Assembly: GCA_900129675.1 (NCBI GenBank)
Contig: FSRD01000001.1
Coordinates: 3,523,501-3,587,500 of the forward strand
DNA: 64,000 nt
Direction: 5' to 3'
DNA from: Bradyrhizobium erythrophlei
GTDB taxonomy: Bacteria > Pseudomonadota > Alphaproteobacteria > Rhizobiales > Xanthobacteraceae
Shown here: piece after piece, positions 24,276 through 33,076 of the stretch
How the letters are laid out: each line of letters begins with the position of its first letter
How positions within the stretch are numbered: position 1 is the stretch's first letter
Position numbers and translations under genes: made by a program
The notes under the pieces: generated by a model
Told to the model about the DNA's origin: nothing
The model's input: only the letters and a program-made list of their open reading frames with translations
Databases searched by the model: none

Positions 24276-26346
24276 CTATGTGATTGGAGAGAAGAGGTTT
24301 TGCTGATCTGGATGCGATCCCGCGGGGTGATTTGGGTTCTGCCTCGCGCGATGAACGACGCGCTGAGCCGCCGGTTCGCCGAGGGTTGATCGGCGGAAGA
24401 GCCACGGGCCATCCGGCAGGGGATGCCCCGCTTCGATTTCGCCCGCTTCGGCGGCGAGCCTGAGCGTCTTCGGTGCAATGCCGAGCAAACCCGCCGCCTT
24501 GTTCAGATTAAGCCATGGCTCGTTCCCATCTGGCGCCGGCCGAAAGACCGGGATCTTATGATGCGACCTGAGCGCGCTGACTCGCTCCCGTGTCCAGCGA
24601 TTGCCGTGGCCGGTCACCAGGCCGTTCCGGTTGAGGATGCCGGCGATGAGATCATCATTGGCGATGAGAACCAGTTGGCGGACGGCGGCGAGGATGTCGG
24701 CGGAGATACTGTTGCGCTGTCCGCGGCGACGCCTCGGCAGGCGCAGTTCGGTATGAACGCCGCCAATCCAATGGGTCAGGAGAACGATCTCTGACGCTTC
24801 GTCATCGATATCGGCGACCACCTCGTGGATGACGGTGCGCACGATTCGCTTCTTGAGCCTCGCGTCGGTCGACGGCGCCGACCAGACAGCCTTGAGATCA
24901 GCGGCCAGCGCGGCGACGCGTACTGGCGACAATGATGGTTGCCATGTCGAGGCATCATGTGCGGCAATCCTGGTCTCGATCTCGCCTAAACGTGTGAGCG
25001 CGCTGTTCCATCGCAACTCCAGTTCCGCCGCGATCAGCCGGTTCTGCGGATCGATGGCGTCGTACTGGCGGAATGTCCGATCGGCGCTGTAGCGCGCCGC
25101 CTCGAGGTCGCGCACCAGCGCCTCACGAACCTGATCGCGGCGGCTGGCCGCTTGTGCTTCGGCCTCGACGGCCGCAGCTATCGCTCCCGGTTCGACAACC
25201 CGCAGAAGAGCTTCCTCGATGGCGTCGTCGACACGCAATCCTCCGAATGCGATGCAGCGGGGCTCGCCATTGTCGAGCGAACCCCGCCAACAGGAATAGC
25301 GCGGAATGTTATGCTTGGCGCCTGTGTAGCGGACCATCAGCTTGCGTCCACAACGCCGGCAGCGGACAAGGCCGGCGAGCAAAGCGTCGCCGTGCTTCGG
25401 CGCTCCGTGATGTCGGCCTGTGGGCATGTTGTCGCTCACCATCTTGCGGATCGCCTCCGACCGCTCCCAGCTGACGTAACCCTCATGGACGCCTGGGATC
25501 AGCGCCAGCCACTCGGCTCGCGCCTTACGACGGCTGCTGGGTCGGATCACGCCGGCTGCTGCATCATATCCTGTCGCGACACGACTCTTACCATAGGCGT
25601 AGGCGCCGCCGTAGATCGGGTTCGCGATCATCCGGTGGATGGTCGCATAGTGCGGCCTGCGCCAGACCACCTCGCCATTGTGGCGCTTGGCGGGCAAGTC
25701 CAGCCCGTGCTCGATGAACCAGAGCAGGGCTTGCCGGACACTGCCGAGTTCGGCGACCTTGTCGAAGACGAGGATGACGGCTTCCTGGACACGGCGATCG
25801 GGATCCTTCTCGAGCCCGTCGCCGACCTTCACGAAGCCGACCGGGGCCGCGACGATGAGTTCGCCGCGCCGGGCCTTCTCATAGCGGGCCGACAGCGAAC
25901 GCTGGCGCAGAAGATCGAGCTCATACTCGTTGAGGCTGCCCTTCAATCCCAGCAACAGCCGGTCGTTGCCCTGACGCGGCGCATAGACCATCTCCTGATC
26001 GATCAGCACGGTATCGACGACGCGGCACATCTCGATCAGCTGCTGCCAGTCATGGCTGTTACGGGCGAAACGCGAGACTTCCCGCGCCGCGACCGCACCG
26101 ACCTTGCCCAGGCAGACCTCGGCCACCATTCGATCAAAGCCGGCACGCGCGACGCCGCCTGCCGCCGAGCGCCCGAGATCGTCATCGACCGTTTCGATGC
26201 GAGACCAGCGCCGTCAGACGATCGCGCATCGCATATTGCAAGGCGCTGCTCTCGCGATTGTGGAGAACCTGATGGGCGGAGGACTGCCGTACATACAGGA
26301 TCGCCTTGCGCTCCAGATGGTGCGGCCTGATCTTCTCAGACATCAT
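24276..26346 (-). pseudogene. large serine recombinase, frameshifted near its N-terminus
   Basis: From ATG 26346 (GGAGGAG seven bases upstream) the frame reads KIRPHHLERKAILYVRQSSA, with the catalytic serine in VRQSS, then [17 protein letters not shown] and stops early at about 26185. The next frame supplies [20 protein letters not shown] and runs without a stop to 24276. It includes [20 protein letters not shown] (resolvase core), the recombinase domain ([31 protein letters not shown]) and a zinc ribbon ([15 protein letters not shown]). A helical C-terminal half ends with an HTH-like [21 protein letters not shown] small deletion around GCGCTGGTCTCG therefore seems to have inactivated it. Confidence 0.8.
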
Positions 26347-26551
26347 GACGCATCTCCTCCCTTCGCCGGAGGTCGCCGTCGGCGTGGCCGAAGATCAGGC
26401 GAACCATCAGCTTCGTCAGCGTATGGCGCGTCTCGGCGGGCAACGCCTGCCATTGCGGCGTCTGCGCCGCGGCGTAGGGCGGGTCGCAGAACAGATCGAA
26501 CTGACGGGCATTGCTGTGAGGATGGCGATGAGCGGTAGGCGGGCGCGGCAT
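26336..26551 (-). CDS. small protein upstream of the serine recombinase
   Basis: The 71-residue product contains SNARQFDLFCDPPYAAAQ and LPAETRHTLTKLMVRLIFGH and ends REEMRHDV. Its stop overlaps the recombinase start (coupled translation). ATG 26551 has GGGGAG six bases ahead and is preferred to the ATG at 26557. Similar short frames precede this recombinase type in other rhizobia as I remember them. Its role is unknown, perhaps a recombination directionality or accessory factor. Confidence 0.65.
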   Translation of the reverse strand: MPRPPTAHRHPHSNARQFDLFCDPPYAAAQTPQWQALPAETRHTLTKLMVRLIFGHADGDLRRREEMRHDV

Positions 26552-26816
26552 GGACATCTCCCCGATTCGCGTCGTGAGAGCCCAATGCTGCGCTTGAATT
26601 CCGCAATTGCGATGATGCGCCCGAAACGGACGTCACATCCTGCAGTAGCGTCGCCAAGGCGGTGAGCACCGCAATCTCAACATAGGGAGCGGCGCCAACA
26701 CGCCAGGTCGCGCGGGCCGCCCGATCGAACATCCAGGCCGGAATCTCCAGCCATCGCCCGGATGCCCGACCAGAAAGGCTGCAACGGAAGACCTCTCTGT
26801 CCGCCTTCTCAACCAC
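26343..26816 (-). CDS. DUF5372-like protein of the recombinase module (3' half doubtful)
   Basis: The frame encodes EKADREVFRCSLSGRASGRW then LEIPAWMFDRAARATWRV; reading further upstream without an initiator gives LLYPWHPWAGCLVHIHEV. HP.G..........CL.IPAWMFD is the pattern of DUF5372-like proteins found next to this recombinase class. From about 26560 the frame overlaps the neighbouring small gene for 200 bases and becomes low-complexity. A frameshift or premature divergence there is likely, and the listed end is only where the frame closes. Confidence 0.4.
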   Translation of the reverse strand: MVEKADREVFRCSLSGRASGRWLEIPAWMFDRAARATWRVGAAPYVEIAVLTALATLLQDVTSVSGASSQLRNSSAALGSHDANRGDVHAAPAYRSSPSSQQCPSVRSVLRPALRRGADAAMAGVARRDAPYADEADGSPDLRPRRRRPPAKGGDAS

Positions 26817-26908
26817 CTCATGAATATGGACAAGGCATCCGGCCCAAGGATGCCACGGATAAAGAAGCTCGGACTCCGCGATCCCGTGGGCGTTCCGTAG
26901 TCGTGTTG

Positions 26909-27037
26909 TATAATGAGACGCGCACGCACTTGGCCTTGGAGAAGGATGCGCCCCTATCGCGCACCGTAAAGAGGGCAGGGCGTATTCTTTGCCGCCCAGT
27001 CATCGGCGGATTGCATCACGAATATGTCCGGATTTGA
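26909..27037 (+). pseudogene. integrase-core transposase, 3' part
   Basis: The frame continues YNETRTHLALEKDAPLSRTV then RPVIGGLHHEYVRI and stops at 27035-27037. It is the usual C-terminus of the transposase whose first part ends at 24252. Joined, the two halves give a protein of normal family length. Confidence 0.82.
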
Positions 27038-27583
27038 TTTCCGACAGGCACACGGGTCAGGGTCAAAAGAGCCGTTTTGACCCTCTGCCGATTACTTCCG
27101 GTCTACCCCGATCACCGGACATTATTTAACCGGCCCGGCTGGTCCGTTTCGTGCCAGGAAGAGACATCGCACGCGTGGCTTGACTGTGCGTGTGTCGCGA
27201 CGTCAAAGCGCCCGGCGACGTGGCTGACAAGCGCAGACCGTGACAAACGCAAGCTCTTGAAGATCGCATGTGGCTGCACGATAATCTATCTTCTGGACGG
27301 CGCGTCGCTCCGCAGTCCGCACGAGGATGCCGGAGGCATCCAGTAGCGGCCTTGGTTATCGCAGCCGATCCGCTTGGCCACGCTTCACGTCCCGGCGGCT
27401 TCTGCGGCTCCGCCTTGTCCGGATCCAAGGGATTATTCTGATGTTGCGGCTTGGCACGCCGGCCGCAGCGTCGGCAGCCTCCGCTTGGTGACCGTCGCGG
27501 CCACCGACCACCAGACGGTTCCCGACACTTGCGGGCGAGCGGTCTATTGAGGGGTCAACCCATTGGTCGAGGGAGGATATGCT
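27038..27583. other. intergenic region with a dispersed repeat
   Basis: Bases 27077-27157 are the inverted partner of the repeat at 17236-17334 (ends CTGGTCCGTTTCGTGCCA). The remainder up to the amidase ribosome site shows no convincing gene. Confidence 0.55.
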
Positions 27584-29236
27584 ATGCGAGCATCGCCAAA
27601 CTATTCGCGCCGTCGCTTTCTTCATACCGGCACGGCCGGGGTAGCGGCAACCGTCGTCGCCGCGACAACGCCTGTTCGTGCGGCCGCCGAGGCGGGCATG
27701 CAGGCGCCACCCCCGATGGCGACGGCGCCGCGGATTCTGCGCAAGCCTCCGCTGCCTGAATTGGAGCGCATCGCCAAATCCTACAACTTGGCTCTCAGCC
27801 GCGACGATCTGACGTCGTTCCGTAACCTCATGGACGGTGTACTGGCGTCGTACCGTCGACTGGACCAGTTCGCGGAGCCGACATTGGCGGTGAAGTACCC
27901 GCGAGACGCGGGGTTCCGTCCAGGTGCCTCGGACAATCGGCTCAACGCTTGGTACTGGCGGTGCTCGATCAAAGGCGCAACGTCGGGGCCTCTCGCGGGC
28001 AAGAAAATCGCCATCAAAGACAATGTGTGCGTCGCCGGCATCCCGATGATGAACGGTTCCAACGTGCTGGAGGGCTACGTCCCCGACGTGGACGCGACCA
28101 TTGTGACCCGCATCCTCGATGCCGGCGGGGAGATCATCGGCAAGGCCGTGTGTGAGCATCTTTGCTTCTCGGGCGGAAGCCATACCTCCGACACTGGGCC
28201 CGTGCTCAATCCGCACGATCCGAAGCGATCTGCCGGGGGCTCCTCCAGCGGCAGCGCCGCGCTCGTCGTCGCCGGCGAGTGCGACATGGCCATCGGGGGC
28301 GACCAGGGGGGATCGATCCGAATTCCCAGCTCTTTCTGCGGAGCGGTTGGCCACAAGCCCACCCACGGGCTTGTGCCATACACCGGTGTCTTCCCGATCG
28401 AATTAACACTTGATCATACCGGGCCCATTGCCCGTACCGCCGGCGATGCCGCCCGGCTTCTCGAGGTGCTCGCCGGAGCCGATGGCCTCGACCCGCGCCA
28501 ACCGGCGGGACTGCGTACGGAAGCGTATACCAAGCAGCTCACCGGAGACGCCCGCGGCCTGCGGATCGGGATCGTCAAGGAAGGGTTTGGCTGGCCCAAT
28601 TCCGAGCCCGATGTCGATGCCATGGTACGCGAGGCGGCGCAGCGCTTGACGCGAGCGGGGGGAACCGTGAATGAGGTATCGATCCCTCTCCACCGCGACG
28701 GCATCCATATCTGGAACGCTATCGCCGTCGAGGGCGCCACGGCGCTGATGGTCGCTGGCAACAGCATGGGAACCAACTGGAAAGGGCACTACACGACTTC
28801 GCTCCTGGACTTCTACGGCCGGAGCCGACGGGTGCGCGCCAACGACCTTTCGGAGACCGTCAAGCTCGTGGTCCTGCTCGGCCAGTACATGCAGGACAAT
28901 TACCAGGGTCGCTACTACGCCAAGGCCCAAAACCTCGCGCGCGTGCTACGTGCCGCCTACGATGAGCCGCTCAAAGATGTCGATCTCCTGCTCATGCCGA
29001 CGTTACCTTTGAAGGCCACGCTACTCCCAGCCCCGGACGCAAGCCGCGAGGACTATGTTGCGCGGGCACTCGAAATGATTTCCAACACTTGCCCGTTCGA
29101 CGTCACTGGCCATCCTGCCGCGACGGTTCCGGCAGGCATGTCGGCAGGGCTCCCCGTTGGCATGATGCTGGTCGGACGCCACTGGGAGGACGGCACGGTG
29201 TTGCGTGCGGCTGACGCGTTCCAGATCGTCGGGTAG
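27584..29236 (+). CDS. Tat-exported amidase, nitrile-pathway amidase type
   Basis: ATG 27584 with GGGAGGA seven bases ahead begins a 550-residue protein. It opens with a twin-arginine signal SRRRFLHTGTAGVAATVVAA (residues 8-27). The amidase-signature domain follows: catalytic Lys in GKKIAIKDNVCVAGIPMMNG, Ser-rich KRSAGGSSSGSAALVVAGEC, the highly conserved AIGGDQGGSIRIPSSFCGAV with the nucleophile, and HKPTHGLVPYTG. The GGDQGGSIR and IKDNV.VAG.PM forms resemble amidases of nitrile and aromatic amide degradation rather than GatA. The enzyme probably releases ammonia from an amide in the periplasm. It is monocistronic. Confidence 0.9.
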   Translation: MRASPNYSRRRFLHTGTAGVAATVVAATTPVRAAAEAGMQAPPPMATAPRILRKPPLPELERIAKSYNLALSRDDLTSFRNLMDGVLASYRRLDQFAEPTLAVKYPRDAGFRPGASDNRLNAWYWRCSIKGATSGPLAGKKIAIKDNVCVAGIPMMNGSNVLEGYVPDVDATIVTRILDAGGEIIGKAVCEHLCFSGGSHTSDTGPVLNPHDPKRSAGGSSSGSAALVVAGECDMAIGGDQGGSIRIPSSFCGAVGHKPTHGLVPYTGVFPIELTLDHTGPIARTAGDAARLLEVLAGADGLDPRQPAGLRTEAYTKQLTGDARGLRIGIVKEGFGWPNSEPDVDAMVREAAQRLTRAGGTVNEVSIPLHRDGIHIWNAIAVEGATALMVAGNSMGTNWKGHYTTSLLDFYGRSRRVRANDLSETVKLVVLLGQYMQDNYQGRYYAKAQNLARVLRAAYDEPLKDVDLLLMPTLPLKATLLPAPDASREDYVARALEMISNTCPFDVTGHPAATVPAGMSAGLPVGMMLVGRHWEDGTVLRAADAFQIVG

Positions 29237-29367
29237 ACGGCCGTAGCGGATAGCCGGCTAGGCGTCCGCGGGTGCACCGCCGATTTCGCTCATGCGCAAT
29301 GCCGATGTGGACGGCCGGAGCGTCAGTTGGGGCCAGCTTTCCGATCGCGTGCCCGTGAAGGTTGCCA

Positions 29368-30048
29368 ATGCGAGCAGAAGATCTTGAGGCCCTGCGCGAA
29401 CACATGCTCGCGGTCATCGCCGCCGGCGCCTTTGCGCTGCGTGACACAATCGGCAAGAGTGCCTTTGACGAACGCGTCATGACGGCCATGGGCAAGGTGC
29501 CGCGGCATGAGTTTGTGCCAATCGAACTTCAGCCCTACGCGTATGCCAATTTTCCACTTCCAATCGGCTTCGCAAAGACGATCTCGCAGCCATTTATCGT
29601 CGCCTTAATGACCGATCTGCTCGACATCAAGGCCGACGACAGCGTTCTCGAAATCGGCACCGGTCTTGGCTATCAGGCCGCCATCCTCGCGGAGCTGGCC
29701 CGCACGGTATACTCCGTGGAAATCATCGAAGAGCTTGGCCAAGACGCGAAACGACGACTCCGACAGCAGGGCTGCAGCAATGTCGAACTCAAGATTGCCA
29801 ATGGCTATCACGGTTGGTCAGACAACGCCCCCTTTGACAAGGTGATCGTGACGGCTGCTCCCGATCTCATTCCTCCTCCGCTGATCCATCAATTGAAAGC
29901 GGGTGGGAAAATGGTGATACCGGCCGGCCTGCCCAATACGCAGCAGCTCATTGTGGCCGAGAAGCTCGCCAACGGCAGAATGACGATGAAAGAGATTCTA
30001 CCCGTCCGATTCTCTCAACTCGAGGGGACTGAACCCGGCTTATCATAA
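29368..30048 (+). CDS. pcm: protein-L-isoaspartate O-methyltransferase
   Basis: The 226-residue enzyme methylates isoaspartyl residues in damaged proteins using S-adenosylmethionine, starting their repair. Visible motifs: MGKVPRHEFVP and AYANFPLPIGFAKTISQPFI (substrate loop), VLEIGTGLGYQAAILAELAR (SAM motif I), VYSVEIIEELG (motif post I) and FDKVIVTAAPDLIPPPLIHQ then LKAGGKMVIPAG. Start ATG 29368 (GAAGG upstream) is preferred to TTG 29362. It lies downstream of the amidase on the same strand with 131 bases between; a second copy of this gene is common in rhizobia. Confidence 0.9.
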   Translation: MRAEDLEALREHMLAVIAAGAFALRDTIGKSAFDERVMTAMGKVPRHEFVPIELQPYAYANFPLPIGFAKTISQPFIVALMTDLLDIKADDSVLEIGTGLGYQAAILAELARTVYSVEIIEELGQDAKRRLRQQGCSNVELKIANGYHGWSDNAPFDKVIVTAAPDLIPPPLIHQLKAGGKMVIPAGLPNTQQLIVAEKLANGRMTMKEILPVRFSQLEGTEPGLS

Positions 30049-30458
30049 GCCCCGTGGCGCATCCGTAACGGAGCATAGATGACCACATCGAGAACGATCG
30101 CCGGCCTGATCGGTCCTACCCTTGTCGCTATCGCTGCCACGTCAGCGCGTCGTAGGGGTAAGGGGTTGGGACAGTGTGACTGTCGGACTACGTCGCTTGC
30201 ACCAATGAGAGTTTGAGCGTTGAATTCAGCGGGAGATACGTCACCACCGTAAGTAGCTTTACGAGTGTTCCTGCGCTCTTACAGGATGAAGCGACGAAGA
30301 GATCGCCGGGGCGTGAGGCGAGGTGATGGCTTCTTCATGCGTAGCTCAATAGGGAGGTACGCCTAATCGGTCCACCCAACTTATCGGGAGTGGCCAAGCG
30401 CGCAGCGTCATGCGCGCACCGCCCAGCACTGTCGATGGCCAACAAATGGGAGGAGAAC
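30049..30458. other. intergenic region before the amidohydrolase
   Basis: About 410 bases without a convincing gene. I see no terminator hairpin or recognisable operator; GGAGGAG directly before 30459 serves the next gene. Confidence 0.4.
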
Positions 30459-31967
30459 ATGAGCACTTGGCTTAGTGAGCGAGAACAACGTCTCGTCGCC
30501 GGCGCGGAGGCGGCATCGGCGGCGACGCCGATTCCGACTCAGATTGTCTCCAATGGCGAGTATCTCCCGCCGCCGCAAAGCGCTACGCAAAAGAAGGTCG
30601 AGGCACGGATCAACGAGCTCGCCGACGTGAACAGCAAGCACCTCGGCTTGAGCCGCAGGCAGTTCCTGCACACGAGCTGCGGCATGGCGGCGGCGTTCCT
30701 CGCCATGAACGACATCTACGGCAACGTTTTCCAAGTCGCGCCCGCCGAGGCCCATGAGCCCGAGTTGATGCTGGCGCGTGCGCAGAGCCTCGCCGACCAG
30801 TTCATCTTCGACGTCCAGACCCATTTCGTCCGCGACGACTTCAACCACGCGGAGCTCCTGGATCTGGGCAAGTTCGCGGGCGAACACTGGAACCCAAAGA
30901 TGAAGGAGGAGGGCGTCTCCTCGCTCGCCCGCTACAAGTTCCAGAACTATGTGAAGGAGGTCTACTACGACAGCGACACCAACATGGCGCTCCTCAGCGG
31001 CGCGCCGTTCGACGACCCGAGCTGGTGGCTCCTGTCCAACGAGCAGATCGTCAAGGCTCGCGGGCTGATCAACGACTTCGCTGGCTCCCGGCGCCTGCTG
31101 GCACACTCTGTCATCACCCCCAAGCAACCCGGCTGGATGGAGGAGGTGGACAAGGCGATCGAGGTCTACAAGCCGGATTCCTGGAAGTCCTACACGATCG
31201 GCGATCCGCTGGCGCCCTCGAAGTTCCCATGGCGGCTCGACGACGAGCAGCTGATGTATCCGTTCTACGAGAAAGCGGTGAAGGCCGGCATCAACACGCT
31301 GTGTATCCACAAGGGGTTGCTGCCGCCCGATTACGAGAAGTCGTTCGCCGGCGTGTGGGAATACGCAACGGCGTGGGACATTGGAAAGGCCGCGAAGGAT
31401 TGGCCACAGATGAACTTCATTGTCTATCACTCGGCGCTACGGCCGTTCCTCGAGCTACCGGACAAGGCGTGGGCGGAGTTCGAGCAGACCGGCCGCATCC
31501 AGTGGGCGTCGGATCTCGCGGAAATCCCGCAGAAGTTCGGTGTCACCAATGTCTATGCCGAGATCGGCACCTCCTTTGCCAACTCGGCGGTGGCGCATCC
31601 GAAGTTCTGCGCCGCGCTGGTCGGCACGCTGATCAAGGGCATGGGGGTCGACCACGTAATGTGGGGGACCGACTCGGTCTGGTACGGCTCACCGCAGTGG
31701 CAGATCGAGGCGCTGCGCCGGCTCGAAATCCCGGAGGACATGCAGAAGAAATACGGCTTTGCGCCGCTCGGCGACGCCAATAGCGCATCCAAGCAGCTGA
31801 TCTTCGCGGGCAACGCCACCAGGTTTTACAAGATCAAGCTGAAGGCGGCCGATAACACCAGGATGCCCGCCTTCTCCGAGGACCGCCTCGCGGCGCTCAA
31901 GAACGAGTACACGCAAGCTGCGAAACAACCCTCGAACCTGCGTTACGGCTACGTTCGCGCCGCCTAA
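30459..31967 (+). CDS. amidohydrolase-2 family metal-dependent hydrolase with an internal Tat-like motif
   Basis: The 502-residue protein belongs to the amidohydrolase-related TIM-barrel family (decarboxylases and hydrolases acting on aromatic or lactone substrates). Supporting segments: FIFDVQTHFVRDDFNH (metal-binding region, with the usual second His replaced), GINTLCIHKGLLPPDYEKSF, MNFIVYHSALRP, NVYAEIGTSFANSAVAHP and VDHVMWGTDSVWYGSPQWQI (catalytic Asp). Residues 1-60 form a polar extension, followed by LSRRQFLHTSCGMAAAFLAM, which looks like a twin-arginine signal but is placed unusually far inside. GGAGGAG precedes ATG 30459. Whether it is exported is uncertain. Confidence 0.85.
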   Translation: MSTWLSEREQRLVAGAEAASAATPIPTQIVSNGEYLPPPQSATQKKVEARINELADVNSKHLGLSRRQFLHTSCGMAAAFLAMNDIYGNVFQVAPAEAHEPELMLARAQSLADQFIFDVQTHFVRDDFNHAELLDLGKFAGEHWNPKMKEEGVSSLARYKFQNYVKEVYYDSDTNMALLSGAPFDDPSWWLLSNEQIVKARGLINDFAGSRRLLAHSVITPKQPGWMEEVDKAIEVYKPDSWKSYTIGDPLAPSKFPWRLDDEQLMYPFYEKAVKAGINTLCIHKGLLPPDYEKSFAGVWEYATAWDIGKAAKDWPQMNFIVYHSALRPFLELPDKAWAEFEQTGRIQWASDLAEIPQKFGVTNVYAEIGTSFANSAVAHPKFCAALVGTLIKGMGVDHVMWGTDSVWYGSPQWQIEALRRLEIPEDMQKKYGFAPLGDANSASKQLIFAGNATRFYKIKLKAADNTRMPAFSEDRLAALKNEYTQAAKQPSNLRYGYVRAA

Positions 31968-32089
31968 GTGAACGGCGCCAGCGGTGGGGTCAGGCTCCGC
32001 TGCGCAGCAGGCGCGCGGCCGCCAGGACAAGGATAGATGCCGATCGTGTCGAGGTCAGAGGTGGAGATCAGGATTTGATGGGCGCCGGA

Positions 32090-32965
32090 TCACGTTCCAC
32101 TCTTTGCTGAGGCTCGGTCGATCGCGTCGAACTCGGTCTCACTCAAGCGCCAACCGAGTGCACCGAGATTGGCCCTGGCGTGATCAGGCTTGGTTGCGCC
32201 GGGGATGGGAATCACGTGACTGTCGCGCGCCAACAGCCAGTTCAGGGCGACCTGGCTGATGCTGGCGTCGTGCGCGCGGGCAATATCGGCGAGACGCGTC
32301 AGCAGCGCTTTCGTCCCCATGCTGTCCGACGGCTGCGTGAGGCGGCCGGACGCAAGGGGAAAATACGCGACCAGTGCCACATCGAGCTCACGGCAGGCTT
32401 CGAGCACGCCATTTGTTTCAGCTGCTCGTCGGAGCAGGCTGTAGTTGACCTGATTGGCGGCGAGCGGAACGCCTGCCCTGGCGAGGTGATCGGCGATGCG
32501 GCGCATCTGGTCCGCATTGAAATTTGCCACGCCGACCGCGCGTGCCTTGCCGGATTTAACCGCTTCGACGAGACCTTCGGCGAACACTCCCACGTCGATC
32601 AAGGGCAGCGGATAATGAACATAGTAGAGATCGATTGTCTTGAGGCCCAGGCGCGCGAGCGAACCGTCAAGCGCGCTCATCAGGCGGCGCGGAGAGGTTC
32701 GGCCCGGAAAGGGAAGGAATTTCGATGCTATCACCGCGTGGGTGGGACCGGCGCGCAAGCAGTCACCCACGACGCGCTCCGAGAAATAGATCTCAGCCGT
32801 GTCGATCATGCACGGGCCGGCATCATGAATGATCCTGTATGTTTCCAACACGGCCCCACGATCGGCACGCCGCCATTTGTTCGTGCCGATGCCCAAGGGC
32901 AGCACGTGGATGCCGGTTCGACCCAAGGGGCGCGTATGAAGGCGCGTATCATGATCTGCGGGCAT
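32090..32965 (-). CDS. aldo/keto reductase
   Basis: The 291-residue NADPH-dependent oxidoreductase shows the (beta/alpha)8 family pattern. PLGRTGIHVLPLGIGTNKW is near the start and MIDTAEIYFSERVVGDCL carries the catalytic Asp and Tyr. Then come AVIASKFLPFPGRTSP with Lys, IDLYYVHYPLPLIDVGVFAE with His, VGVANFNADQMRR, and VIPIPGATKPDHARANLGAL, the cofactor-binding end. Length is typical. It is convergent with the amidohydrolase. Substrate unknown. Confidence 0.9.
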   Translation of the reverse strand: MPADHDTRLHTRPLGRTGIHVLPLGIGTNKWRRADRGAVLETYRIIHDAGPCMIDTAEIYFSERVVGDCLRAGPTHAVIASKFLPFPGRTSPRRLMSALDGSLARLGLKTIDLYYVHYPLPLIDVGVFAEGLVEAVKSGKARAVGVANFNADQMRRIADHLARAGVPLAANQVNYSLLRRAAETNGVLEACRELDVALVAYFPLASGRLTQPSDSMGTKALLTRLADIARAHDASISQVALNWLLARDSHVIPIPGATKPDHARANLGALGWRLSETEFDAIDRASAKSGT

Positions 32966-33076
32966 CGCTGGACCTCTCACAAGGCGAAAGCGCCGTTGGC
33001 TCGTTGGTGTGATGACGCTCGCGTTTCAAGGTTACGCCATAGCGACTACGGCCGCATACGGTTTTGAGATTGACAA

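Larger units (their letters stand above)
24253..26914. mobile_element. large-serine-recombinase element inserted in a transposase gene
   Basis: The transposase reads ...CYYN up to 24252 and resumes YNETRTHLAL from 26909, so about 2.66 kb lies between. The same short word TA(C/T)AAT marks both junctions (24247-24252 and 26909-26914), which may be the crossover core or a short duplication. The element carries a recombinase gene, a small overlapping gene and a DUF5372-like frame, all on the minus strand. I found no terminal inverted repeats, which fits serine-recombinase elements. Confidence 0.75.

Noticed and set aside
25152-26330. 392-codon plus-strand frame over the serine recombinase
   Set aside because: Antisense of the recombinase; no domain and no ribosome site.
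27356-28366. 336-codon minus-strand frame over the Tat amidase
   Set aside because: Antisense of conserved amidase motifs; no recognisable protein features.
30408-31430. 340-codon minus-strand frame over the amidohydrolase
   Set aside because: Shadow frame opposite a well-supported enzyme gene.
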